Made by a program: the position numbers and the translations under genes
The notes under the pieces: model-generated
What the model saw: the letters and a program-made list of their open reading frames with translations, nothing else
The model's database searches: none
What the model was told of the DNA's origin: nothing
Part shown: positions 11,178 to 18,409 of the stretch, piece by piece
Layout of the letters: the number at the start of each line of letters is the position of its first letter
Position numbering within the stretch: the stretch's first letter is position 1
From: Salinibacterium sp. TMP30
GTDB taxonomy: Bacteria > Actinomycetota > Actinomycetes > Actinomycetales > Microbacteriaceae
Reading direction: 5' to 3'
NCBI RefSeq assembly: GCF_038397785.1
Contig: NZ_CP151642.1
Span: 1 to 64,000, forward strand
Length of the DNA stretch: 64,000 nt

Positions 11178-12347
11178 CTATCCGGTGTGACGCCCGGAGC
11201 GTGACGCCGTCGGATGGATCCGTGTGCCGATCACAGCGATGCCGCCAGCAAGGGCCAGAATCAGAGCCACAAGCAGCGACCCAACAACGTCGCTGCCGGT
11301 TGCGGGCAGCGTGTCCGCCCCGGCCGCGGATACCGCCGCTACTGCGAGCGTGTAAGTAGCGGTCACATCTGGGGTGGTCCCGTTGCCAGCGGTCACGCTG
11401 AACGCGAATGACCCGATTGTCGTAGGTGTGCCGGAGATCACTCCGCTTGCCGTGTCGAGTACGAGACCCGGGGGAAGCGAACCGGTTGTCAGCGCAAATG
11501 TGGGAGAGGGCGTGCCGGTTGCAGTAACCGCGTGCGTGTAGGGAGTGCCGACTGTCGCGGAAGCGGGAGCGCCTGAAGTGATTTCGGGGCTTGTGGAGAT
11601 TGTGCCGAAGGTAGTGCTGCAGCCAGTTGGCACGGTGACCTGGTTTGTGTCGAGAGTCACTGCGCCGGTATTCGCCAGAAGTCGGCCCTCAATTGTCGCG
11701 CCGGTGACGGCAGTAATGGATTGATTCGCCATGACGGTGCCGACCATGAGGGAGTTGTCTGCAAGTGTGGCTGAGCTGCCGATTTGCCAGAAGACGTTGC
11801 ACGCACTGGCTCCCCCGGTGAGGGTGATGGTGCTGGCAGAGCTCGTGATCAAGGTGCTCTCCGCTTGAAACACCCAGACGGATGATGCGCTGCCGGCCAA
11901 GGTGAGGTTTCCGGAAAGAGAGAGTTCACCGCCAGCGTAGACGCCCGGGGTCAGTGACAGACCGCTGAGTTCGGCGAGACCGGATGTGGTCGGCGTCAAA
12001 CTAGCCGCCACGTTGTAGGCGGACGTCAGGTCGCTCTGTGCTTGGGCAGCGACCGCATCGGTCGCGTGTTCGGTGCCCGTGAATGTGCCGTCGGGTAGAC
12101 CAGTGAAGCCGGTAATTGACGTGCCGGGACTGACGCCAATATCGCCGTTGATTACCGACGGACCAGTGTTGGTCAGGGCGCTTGCACCAAGAACACCGAA
12201 CGAGGCCGATGCACCGAGATCGATTGGACCATCGATTGTTGTTCTGGCTAGTGCGGGTGTCGCAGATACAAGGGCCACACCGAGTGCTGCGACTAGAGCT
12301 GTTGTTGCAAACACACTGCGCCTGAAACAGAAGTGATTTTTATTCAC
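11178..12347 (-). CDS. LPATG-bearing ice-binding-like protein (DUF3494)
   Basis: A 389-residue secreted protein. A signal peptide (basic start, hydrophobic core, cleavage near ATPALA) is followed by a DUF3494 domain (about residues 40-225), recognisable by FGVLGASALTNTGPSVINGD and GVSPGT. The DUF3494 family includes the ice-binding proteins of cold-living microbes. An Ig-like domain follows (about 237-320: SGAPASATVGTPYTHAV, GLVLDTASGVISGTP), then LPATG at about 347-351, a hydrophobic helix and a short basic tail, which form a sortase signal. The GTG at 12347 is chosen because GGAGG lies five bases upstream and the signal peptide starts there; a longer ATG frame to 12470 lacks this. A sortase gene lies 2.7 kb away. 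Confidence 0.88.
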   Translation of the reverse strand: MNKNHFCFRRSVFATTALVAALGVALVSATPALARTTIDGPIDLGASASFGVLGASALTNTGPSVINGDIGVSPGTSITGFTGLPDGTFTGTEHATDAVAAQAQSDLTSAYNVAASLTPTTSGLAELSGLSLTPGVYAGGELSLSGNLTLAGSASSVWVFQAESTLITSSASTITLTGGASACNVFWQIGSSATLADNSLMVGTVMANQSITAVTGATIEGRLLANTGAVTLDTNQVTVPTGCSTTFGTISTSPEITSGAPASATVGTPYTHAVTATGTPSPTFALTTGSLPPGLVLDTASGVISGTPTTIGSFAFSVTAGNGTTPDVTATYTLAVAAVSAAGADTLPATGSDVVGSLLVALILALAGGIAVIGTRIHPTASRSGRHTG

Positions 12348-12490
12348 GGGATCCTCCAACGAACGTGAAGGGTAAGCAGGCCTAAAGAAAAATGTTACTG
12401 TGCGTGGCTCCGGGTGAGGGAAGCTTACACCTGGATCGATTCCGCCACAACGAATCAAGGTCGTTCCCACTAGTGGGTCGTGCGTGTGTG

Positions 12491-12533
12491 AAAAAAAGTT
12501 CAGGCCCGGTTCGTAGTGAACCGGGCCTGAACT
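12491..12533 (-). terminator. Intrinsic terminator after the 12624 gene
   Basis: A perfect 16-bp stem (12497-12512 with 12518-12533, five-base loop) is followed on the minus strand by seven T residues (12491-12497 as A on plus). This is the strongest terminator in the window. It insulates the ice-binding gene from the upstream minus-strand gene. Confidence 0.93.
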
Positions 12534-12590
12534 CGTTAAGAGGTTTGGGCTACGCGGTGGGCGTTAGCCGACAATGGCGGGCTTTACCGC

Positions 12591-12628
12591 CAGAGCAGTG
12601 AAGACTAAGCAGAGCAGTGAAGACTAAG
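12591..12628. repeat. 19-bp exact tandem duplication at a stop codon
   Basis: CAGAGCAGTGAAGACTAAG occurs twice in direct succession (12591-12609, 12610-12628). The right copy contains the stop codon of the minus-strand gene ending at 12624, and the left copy repeats it downstream. It looks like a recent slippage or unequal-recombination event that left the protein intact. Confidence 0.9.
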
Positions 12629-13169
12629 CAGTCTCAGCTTCGTCGTCGATCCACAGGTCGTCGTCGGCACGCAGAGTCTGCCATGCGGCATAGGCGACAC
12701 CGACAGCAGCGACGACACCAATGCCGATCAGGATGTAGCGGCCGAAGCCGGCCGACTTGGGCTGAGCCTTCACGAGCCCGGTTTTTTCACCGGCGGTCAC
12801 AGCAAGGCCCGATACGCGAGCGAACGCATCCCGAACCTGCTGGTTCTTGGCGACCTCAAGCGCAGCAAGCGCTGTGCCGAGCGCTGACGTGACCGCGGGT
12901 AGAACATCACCCTTGATCTTGCTCTTGGTGTTTTCTGCCGCTGAGCGGGCGCCAGCGATTGATGACGACAGCACGGGCTTTACCCGAGAGTCGATAGTGT
13001 CGTGAATTTTAGGACTCACTTCTTCACGAGCGTAGTTGGCGGCCTGATGGCTCGCCTCACGAACAACCGCAGAAGCGTGCTCGAGGAGCTCCCTCTGGTC
13101 GTTCCACAGGTCTTCAGCCTGACCCTTTAATCGCTTGAGTTCTTTCCGGCGTTTGCGAGTTAGTGCCAC
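12624..13169 (-). CDS. Membrane-anchored protein of unknown function
   Basis: I do not recognise a named family. The 181-residue product has a very basic N-terminus (TRKRRKELKRLKGQAEDLW), long Ala- and Lys-rich amphipathic helices that may form a coiled coil, one membrane helix near residues 145-167 (RYILIGIGVVAAVGVAYAA), and an acidic C-terminal tail. The GTG start at 13169 is supported by GGAGGT six bases upstream; the ATG at 13205 has no such site. It diverges from ppiA. The layout resembles small envelope-stress or cell-shape proteins of actinobacteria, but that is only an impression. Confidence 0.7.
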   Translation of the reverse strand: MALTRKRRKELKRLKGQAEDLWNDQRELLEHASAVVREASHQAANYAREEVSPKIHDTIDSRVKPVLSSSIAGARSAAENTKSKIKGDVLPAVTSALGTALAALEVAKNQQVRDAFARVSGLAVTAGEKTGLVKAQPKSAGFGRYILIGIGVVAAVGVAYAAWQTLRADDDLWIDDEAETA

Positions 13170-13302
13170 GGGAAACCTCCAAAGATGGTCGAACAGTTGT
13201 TCCATACTGCCACGCCGGGTTCCGAGTGCACACTGCTTTGGCTGTGAGCACCCTGAATCGTGCGGATAGTAGGCACAGGTTGGCTATGTAAGAATTGACC
13301 TT

Positions 13303-13842
13303 ATGTCTCAACACACCGCCGTTGCCACAATCAAGACAAACCTCGGAGAAATCCGTCTCAACCTTTTCGGCAACCACGCGCCGAAGACTGTTGCCAACTT
13401 CGTTGGTCTCGCTAAGGGCGAGATCGAGTGGACTCATCCGGCCACCGGCCAGAAGACCACCGCGCCTCTCTACGATGGCGTCATCTTCCACCGCATCATT
13501 AAGCAGTTCATGCTCCAGGCCGGCGACCCGCTGGGTAAGGGAATCGGTGGCCCCGGCTACAACTTCGATGATGAGATTCACCCCGAGCTCAATTTCTCGG
13601 CTCCCTACATTCTCGCCATGGCAAACGCCGGCACTCGGGGAGGCAAGGGAACCAACGGTTCGCAGTTCTTCATCACAACCGTTCCTACCCCGTGGCTGCA
13701 GGGCAAGCACACTATCTTCGGCGCGGTAGCTGACGACGAGTCCAAGAAGGTTGTCGACGCAATTGAAGCCGTTGATACCGATGGTGGCGACAAGCCGCTG
13801 AAGGATGTCGTTATCGAGAGCGTCACGATCGACGAGGTCTAA
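13303..13842 (+). CDS. ppiA: Cyclophilin-type peptidyl-prolyl isomerase
   Basis: A 179-residue cyclophilin that catalyses cis-trans isomerisation of prolyl bonds during folding. Motifs include TNLGEIRLNLF, YDGVIFHRIIKQFMLQAGDP (with the catalytic Arg), GTNGSQFFITT and the hydrophobic-pocket Trp in TPWLQGKHTIFG. No signal peptide is visible, so it is cytoplasmic. No Shine-Dalgarno sequence precedes the ATG (GAATTGACCTT), so translation may be leaderless or weak. The rhomboid gene follows six bases downstream. Confidence 0.95.
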   Translation: MSQHTAVATIKTNLGEIRLNLFGNHAPKTVANFVGLAKGEIEWTHPATGQKTTAPLYDGVIFHRIIKQFMLQAGDPLGKGIGGPGYNFDDEIHPELNFSAPYILAMANAGTRGGKGTNGSQFFITTVPTPWLQGKHTIFGAVADDESKKVVDAIEAVDTDGGDKPLKDVVIESVTIDEV

Positions 13843-13847
13843 CCTTC

Positions 13848-14681
13848 GTGAGCTCATCGCCGGATGCCAGCGGCAACTACTGCTATCGGCATCCAGATCG
13901 GCAAAGTTTTACCCTTTGCCAGCGATGCGGGCGCACCATATGCCCCAGCTGCCAAACACAGGCGGCTGTGGGCGTACATTGCCCCGAATGCATTAGAGAG
14001 GCTCGCGCTAGCGGACCTAAGCGCAAACCGATTCTTGTGCGGGCAAGCCGCGCATCCACTGGCAAGCCGGTAGTCACGTACACGCTGATCGCATTGACTG
14101 TTGCGATATTTTTGCTTCAATTGATTCCGGGCAGCGGAGTGACACAGGCTCTCGTCTACTACCCGCCACTGACCGCATCAGAACCGTGGCGAATGATCAC
14201 TTCGGCGTTCTTGCACTCGCCGAGTTCGATCTTCCACGTCGGTTTTAACATGTTCACACTATTCATCTTCGGCCGAGTTTTGGAGATCCCTTTGGGCCGC
14301 GCTCGATTCATCGCGCTCTATTTAGTCAGCGCTCTGGGCGGATCGGTTGCCGTGCTGCTGATTGCACCAGGCTCTGTCGTGCTCGGAGCATCTGGCGCCA
14401 TCTTCGGAGTCGTCGCCGCATTCTTCGTGATTCAGCGCCGCATGGGAATAAATAACAGAGGTTTGCTGATCATTGTGGTGATCAACCTCGTCGCGGGCTT
14501 CATTCCTGGGCTAAACATTTCGTGGCAAGCTCACGTTGGAGGTCTCGTGACGGGGGCACTTCTTGCGTTCGTGTTCTTGCGTCAGCGCAACAAGGCATCG
14601 GTGATTCCTGAGGTCGCTTTCGTCGCGCTCGTCGTCGCTGGACTGATTGCCCTGACTCTCGTGCGGATCTTCGTTCTATAA
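13848..14681 (+). CDS. Rhomboid family intramembrane serine protease
   Basis: The 277-residue product has an N-terminal zinc-finger-like domain (CYRH...CQRCGRTICPSC...HCPEC, residues 12-48) and then six or more membrane helices. The rhomboid catalytic Ser is in GASGAIFG and the His in WQAHVGGL; HVGFNMFTLFIFG carries the conserved Asn. Rhomboids cleave membrane proteins within the bilayer; the substrate here is unknown. The start is GTG, six bases after the ppiA stop, so the two form an operon. Confidence 0.93.
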   Translation: MSSSPDASGNYCYRHPDRQSFTLCQRCGRTICPSCQTQAAVGVHCPECIREARASGPKRKPILVRASRASTGKPVVTYTLIALTVAIFLLQLIPGSGVTQALVYYPPLTASEPWRMITSAFLHSPSSIFHVGFNMFTLFIFGRVLEIPLGRARFIALYLVSALGGSVAVLLIAPGSVVLGASGAIFGVVAAFFVIQRRMGINNRGLLIIVVINLVAGFIPGLNISWQAHVGGLVTGALLAFVFLRQRNKASVIPEVAFVALVVAGLIALTLVRIFVL

Positions 14682-14692
14682 GTGACTAAAAG

Positions 14693-14701
14693 TTATCCAC
14701 A
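14693..14701 (+). other. Isolated perfect DnaA box
   Basis: TTATCCACA lies in the 59-base convergent gap between the rhomboid gene and crgA, 14.5 kb from dnaA. It sits 20 bases from an 18-bp palindrome. It may be a titration or regulatory DnaA site, or chance. Confidence 0.5.
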
Positions 14702-14721
14702 GGTTTATTAACACTGGGTAT

Positions 14722-14739
14722 AACTACACGTGTGTAGTT
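14722..14739. repeat. 18-bp palindrome between convergent genes
   Basis: AACTACAC and GTGTAGTT flank a two-base centre, making an 18-bp perfect palindrome one base from the crgA stop. It could act as a weak bidirectional terminator for the rhomboid gene and crgA, or as a protein-binding site. The stem is AT-rich for a terminator, and the T-run on plus is only three bases. Confidence 0.55.
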
Positions 14740-14740
14740 T

Positions 14741-14971
14741 CTAGCGCCACCGAGTAGTCATCAGGAATCCGATGAAAAGGATGCCGAAGCCGACCAAAAT
14801 GTTCCAGCTGCCGAGCGAAGCGACAGGAAGTTGCTGATTGCTGACATAGAACACGATGATCCACGCGAGGCCGATCAACATGAAGCCAAACATGACGGGC
14901 TTGAACCAGACCGCGTTGGGTGCGTCCTCAGCGGGACGCGACGGAGACTTTTCTGCAGAGTTACGGGCCAT
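14741..14971 (-). CDS. crgA: Cell division protein CrgA
   Basis: A 76-residue protein with the CrgA layout: a charged N-terminus, a membrane helix from WFKPVMFGFMLIGLAWIIVFY, a short loop, and a second helix WNILVGFGILFIGFLMTTRW at the C-terminus. CrgA is an actinobacterial divisome protein that interacts with FtsZ, FtsQ and penicillin-binding proteins. In this phylum it typically sits near the pknA/pknB-pbpA-rodA cluster, as here. The promoter appears leaderless (TAGAAT seven bases before ATG). Confidence 0.93.
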   Translation of the reverse strand: MARNSAEKSPSRPAEDAPNAVWFKPVMFGFMLIGLAWIIVFYVSNQQLPVASLGSWNILVGFGILFIGFLMTTRWR

Positions 14972-14978
14972 GAAAGAA

Positions 14979-14984
14979 ATTCTA
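14979..14984 (-). promoter_or_regulatory. -10 element of a leaderless crgA promoter
   Basis: Minus-strand TAGAAT ends seven bases before the crgA ATG, and there is no Shine-Dalgarno sequence between them. A transcript would start at or next to the ATG. Confidence 0.6.
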
Positions 14985-15039
14985 GCGCGAACGACCTGAG
15001 TGGCGAACTACCTCGCGGAAACCGGCCAAGGTCTGCGCG

Positions 15040-15045
15040 TAGAAT
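15040..15045 (+). promoter_or_regulatory. -10 element of a leaderless sortase promoter
   Basis: Plus-strand TAGAAT ends seven bases before the sortase ATG at 15053, with no Shine-Dalgarno sequence. It supports the 15053 start over longer frames running back to 14831. Confidence 0.6.
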
Positions 15046-15052
15046 CGTGCTT

Positions 15053-15826
15053 ATGGTTCTGGAGGACGGTAAGCGAGTTCGTCGCCACGCACAGCCGCGT
15101 CGGCCCGTCTCCGTCATCGGCATCCTCGGAGAACTCTTCATCACCGCGGGCGTGATCGTGCTGCTTTTTCTTGTATGGCAGACCTGGGTCAATAACATTT
15201 TTGTGAGCAGCACCCAGCGCGGCGAAGCCCTCGAGCTCAGCCAAGAGTGGAACAAGGGCGAAGCGGTCACGCTCGCCCCCGAGGAACGTGCCGATCCCGG
15301 CGTGCCCATAGTCGCAACGGCGCCCGCCCAGGCCGCAGTGTTTGGCACCCTCATCGTTCCGAGGTTCGGTGCCGACTACACCCGCCCGATCGCCGAAAGC
15401 GTGAGCCTCGAACAAGTGCTCAACACGCGCGGCGTTGGTCACTACACCGGAACCCAGATGCCCGGCGAGGTTGGCAACTTTGCGGTAGCCGCGCATCGCA
15501 CAGGCTGGGGAGATCCCTTCTTTGACATCAATAAACTTCAACTCGGTGACAGCGTTTACGTCGAGACCGAAGCCGGTTGGTATCGCTACGTGTTCCGATC
15601 GCTCGAGTACGTTCCGGCATCCGGTGTCGGTGTTCTTAACCCCGTGCCGCAGTTCGATGGTGCAGTTGCCAGCGATCGGCTCATGACACTCACCAGTTGC
15701 AACCCTATTCACACTGCCGACGAACGCATCATCGCCTACACCGTTTTCGATACCTGGTATCCGCGCTCCGAAGGTGCCCCCAGCGAGATCGCTGCAGTTG
15801 TGCAAAACCTTGAAGGAGCTGGCTAA
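15053..15826 (+). CDS. Class E-like sortase
   Basis: Sortases are membrane transpeptidases that link LPXTG- or LAXTG-type proteins to peptidoglycan. The 257-residue product has an N-terminal membrane helix (about 20-43) and a sortase domain with His in AVAAHRTGW, the catalytic Cys in TLTSCNP and Arg in DERIIAYTVF. Sequence features and the actinobacterial setting suggest class E, whose known members prefer LAXTG. The only candidate substrate in this window (the protein at 11178-12347) carries LPATG. It overlaps a 52-residue membrane ORF by one base. Confidence 0.9.
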   Translation: MVLEDGKRVRRHAQPRRPVSVIGILGELFITAGVIVLLFLVWQTWVNNIFVSSTQRGEALELSQEWNKGEAVTLAPEERADPGVPIVATAPAQAAVFGTLIVPRFGADYTRPIAESVSLEQVLNTRGVGHYTGTQMPGEVGNFAVAAHRTGWGDPFFDINKLQLGDSVYVETEAGWYRYVFRSLEYVPASGVGVLNPVPQFDGAVASDRLMTLTSCNPIHTADERIIAYTVFDTWYPRSEGAPSEIAAVVQNLEGAG

Positions 15827-15984
15827 TGTACGCTTCCCTCTGGCGTGTACTCCCAGGACCCGCATTCGTGCGCGTTCTGATCGTGCTGATACTGGCCGCG
15901 GCAATCGTTGTGGCGCTCTTTGCGTGGGTATTCCCCTGGGTGCTGCCCCTGGTAACGCCGCTGGATGCGACGGTGCAACAGTGA
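15826..15984 (+). CDS. Small single-helix membrane protein (52 aa)
   Basis: A short ORF starting at the A of the sortase stop (TAATG) and ending in GTGA, which is also the start of the amidotransferase gene. The product has a basic N-terminus (MYASLWRVLPGPAFVRV), one hydrophobic helix (about residues 15-45, including LIVLILAAAIVVALFAWVF) and a short polar tail. The one-base and four-base overlaps argue that it is translated as part of the sortase-amidotransferase operon. I do not recognise a family. It could be a sortase partner or simply a coupling ORF. Confidence 0.65.
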   Translation: MYASLWRVLPGPAFVRVLIVLILAAAIVVALFAWVFPWVLPLVTPLDATVQQ

Positions 15985-16616
15985 CCCGCATCCTCGTCAT
16001 CGATAACTACGACAGCTTTGTTTACACACTCAACGGGTACCTGCTCGAGTTGGGTGCCACGACCGACGTCGTGCGCAATGACGCATTCAGTGCGGATGAT
16101 GCGGCAACCTCAATCGCCGACTACGACGCCGTGCTGCTCTCGCCAGGCCCCGGCACCCCCGCCAACGCCGGAGTCAGCATCCCGATCGTGCACGCGGCAC
16201 TCGCCTCAGGTCAACCGCTGTTCGGAGTCTGCTTAGGCCACCAGGCAATCGCCGAAGCGCTTGGCGCTACTGTCACGCACGCCGACGAATTGATGCACGG
16301 CAAGACCTCACAGATTGAGCACGACGACAGTCTCATCTTTCGTGACATGCCCCAGCCATTTACGGCCACCCGCTATCACTCCCTAGCAATTGTGGATGGC
16401 ACGGTTCCCGACGAGCTTCAGGTGACGGCTCGCACTGCTGGCGGAGTGATCATGGGGGTGCAGCACGAAACCCAGCCGGTGTACGGCGTGCAATTTCATC
16501 CTGAGTCTGTGCTCACCGAGGGTGGCTACCTGATGCTCGGTAACTGGTTGTCGCGCGTAGGGATGCCCGATGCACCCGCATTGGCTAAGACGCTGACGCC
16601 GCTAGTTCATAATTAG
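15981..16616 (+). CDS. Glutamine amidotransferase, TrpG/PabA type
   Basis: This subunit supplies ammonia from glutamine for anthranilate or aminodeoxychorismate synthesis. The 211-residue class I amidotransferase starts with RILVIDNYDSFVYTL and has LLSPGPGTP, the nucleophile Cys in GVCLGHQAIAEAL and the His-Glu dyad in FHPESVLTEGG. The GTG start overlaps the previous stop (GTGA); longer frames would read through the small membrane ORF. No component I partner is in the window, so TrpG and PabA cannot be separated. Its stop overlaps the convergent pknB stop by four bases. Confidence 0.9.
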   Translation: MTRILVIDNYDSFVYTLNGYLLELGATTDVVRNDAFSADDAATSIADYDAVLLSPGPGTPANAGVSIPIVHAALASGQPLFGVCLGHQAIAEALGATVTHADELMHGKTSQIEHDDSLIFRDMPQPFTATRYHSLAIVDGTVPDELQVTARTAGGVIMGVQHETQPVYGVQFHPESVLTEGGYLMLGNWLSRVGMPDAPALAKTLTPLVHN

Positions 16617-18340
16617 CTGCCGGCGCAGTACTGGAGAGTAACCTCAGACTTCTGCGGTTGGTCACCGATGAGTGACTGGTAGCTGACAACGTTGCCCTTG
16701 CAACTGAAGTCTGCAGTGAGTCTGACGCTCAGCTGAAGCGCGGTGAGCGTGCTGTTAGCTTCACCGATATCTTTGCCCGTGACATCCGGAATTTGAACCA
16801 AACCGTTTGAGACAACCAGGTTGACGGTCTCGCCCTCACGGATGATTGTGCCGTCAGAGGTGCGTTCGGCATCCCCGCGCGGGTCAGAGCTGATGACTGT
16901 GCCCTTCGAGAGGTTAGGCGAATAGGTTTGTGAGCTCGTGCCATAGACGAGTCCGGCAGATTCCAGCAGTTTGATCGCAGCAGCTTCTTGCATGTTGGCG
17001 ACGTTGGGAACAGTAACCGGTGTGCGACCCATCGAGACCACAACCTCAATTTCGAGCCCGGGCGGCACCGTTTGCCCGGGACCAGGATCGGTACGGATGA
17101 TGACACCCTCTTCGACGGTTTCACTGGCTTGGTTGACGCGCTTGGGTACCAGATCAAGCTCAGTGAGTAGCGCTTCACCCTCGTCGTAGGTCATAGTGGC
17201 AACGTCGGGCACGTCTACCGATGTTGTACCGCTGAGTTGTGCTGGCGTGAGGCTGAAGGCCCACACCACAACGGCAACAATGACAACAGCCATGAGAGCG
17301 ATTCCGCCCCAAATCCACGCAACCGGTGGACGGTTTTGTGTGCGCGGCGTACGGTCGTTTTGGTCGACGGCGAGCTGGCGGAAAGTGGCATCGCTGCCCG
17401 CTGTCGCGTTCGGGTTGACGCCAAACAGGGTGGCGTTGAAATCGGTGGATGCGAGCTGCTTACGTTCCGGCACGGCACCAGCAGCTGCTGCTTCAACATC
17501 GGTGCGGAACTCCGCTGCGCTCTGGTACCGGTCGAAGCGATCCTTGGAGAGTGACCGCAACACAACCGAATCGAGGGCGGGAGAAACCGCAGCGGTGGAG
17601 GTGCTTGGCGGAATCGCCTCGGCGTTGACATGCTGGTACGCCACCGCGACCGGGTTCTCTCCGGTGAATGGCGGTTGCCCGGTGAGAAGTTCGAAAAGAA
17701 CGACGCCGGTGGAGTAAAGATCTGAGCGGGCATCCACACTTTCGCCGCGTGCTTGCTCTGGCGAAAAGTATTGTGCAGTGCCGACGATGGCGCTCGACTC
17801 GGCGATTGTGGCCGCAGAGTCAGAGACGGCGCGCGCGATGCCGAAGTCCATGACCTTCACCTGACCACCCGTGGTGACCATGATGTTGCCGGGCTTGATG
17901 TCGCGGTGCACAACGCCGGCGCGGTGCGAATACTCAAGGGCGGTGAGCACTTGGGCCACGATGCGTGTTGCTTCGGGCGGCGCGAGCGGGCCTTCGGCAA
18001 CGATGTCTTTCAGCAGCCGACCGTCAACGTATTCCATGATGATGAACGGGATGAGCGTCTCGTGCCCCGAGGGGTCGATGACGGACTCTTCTCCCGCATC
18101 GAAAATTCGCACGATGGTGGGGTGCGCCATCTTTGCGGCATCGTGAGCTTCGCGACGAAAACGGGTGCGGAAGGCAGGGTCGTTAGCCAGCGACGGCTTG
18201 AGGAGCTTGATTGCTACCCGACGCCCGAGCCGTGAATCGATTCCCAGGTGAACATCGGCCATACCGCCGTGGCCGAGCAACTCGCCAATTTGGTATCGCC
18301 CAGCGAGCTGGCGCACGCCCTGTGCAACGCCTTCGCTCAC
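16613..18340 (-). CDS. pknB: Ser/Thr protein kinase PknB with PASTA domains
   Basis: A 575-residue receptor kinase. The kinase domain (about 15-275) shows GELLGHGGMADVHLG, VAIKLLKP, HRDIKPGNIMV and DFGIARA. A Thr/Ser-rich activation loop is followed by a juxtamembrane linker, a membrane helix near 340-365 and three PASTA repeats outside. PASTA domains bind muropeptides and lipid II. The last repeat has two Cys residues (DFSCKG and LQYCAGS) that could form a disulfide. The start is GTG. It is the final gene of the cell-wall cluster, 69 bases after pknA, and is convergent with the amidotransferase gene. Confidence 0.96.
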   Translation of the reverse strand: MSEGVAQGVRQLAGRYQIGELLGHGGMADVHLGIDSRLGRRVAIKLLKPSLANDPAFRTRFRREAHDAAKMAHPTIVRIFDAGEESVIDPSGHETLIPFIIMEYVDGRLLKDIVAEGPLAPPEATRIVAQVLTALEYSHRAGVVHRDIKPGNIMVTTGGQVKVMDFGIARAVSDSAATIAESSAIVGTAQYFSPEQARGESVDARSDLYSTGVVLFELLTGQPPFTGENPVAVAYQHVNAEAIPPSTSTAAVSPALDSVVLRSLSKDRFDRYQSAAEFRTDVEAAAAGAVPERKQLASTDFNATLFGVNPNATAGSDATFRQLAVDQNDRTPRTQNRPPVAWIWGGIALMAVVIVAVVVWAFSLTPAQLSGTTSVDVPDVATMTYDEGEALLTELDLVPKRVNQASETVEEGVIIRTDPGPGQTVPPGLEIEVVVSMGRTPVTVPNVANMQEAAAIKLLESAGLVYGTSSQTYSPNLSKGTVISSDPRGDAERTSDGTIIREGETVNLVVSNGLVQIPDVTGKDIGEANSTLTALQLSVRLTADFSCKGNVVSYQSLIGDQPQKSEVTLQYCAGS

Positions 18341-18409
18341 TAGTTCACTCCTGTTTGTTGTCGCGGAAACTCCCGGTTCAGTCTATCCGGTGCTTGTTAT
18401 GACAGGGAC

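Noticed and set aside
12348-12470. Longer frame of the ice-binding protein from ATG 12470
   Set aside because: The GTG at 12347 has GGAGG five bases upstream and directly starts a signal peptide; the extension has no such support.
14831-15052. Longer frame of the sortase
   Set aside because: It overlaps crgA antisense and its promoter; the ATG at 15053 has a -10 at leaderless spacing and fits the family N-terminus.
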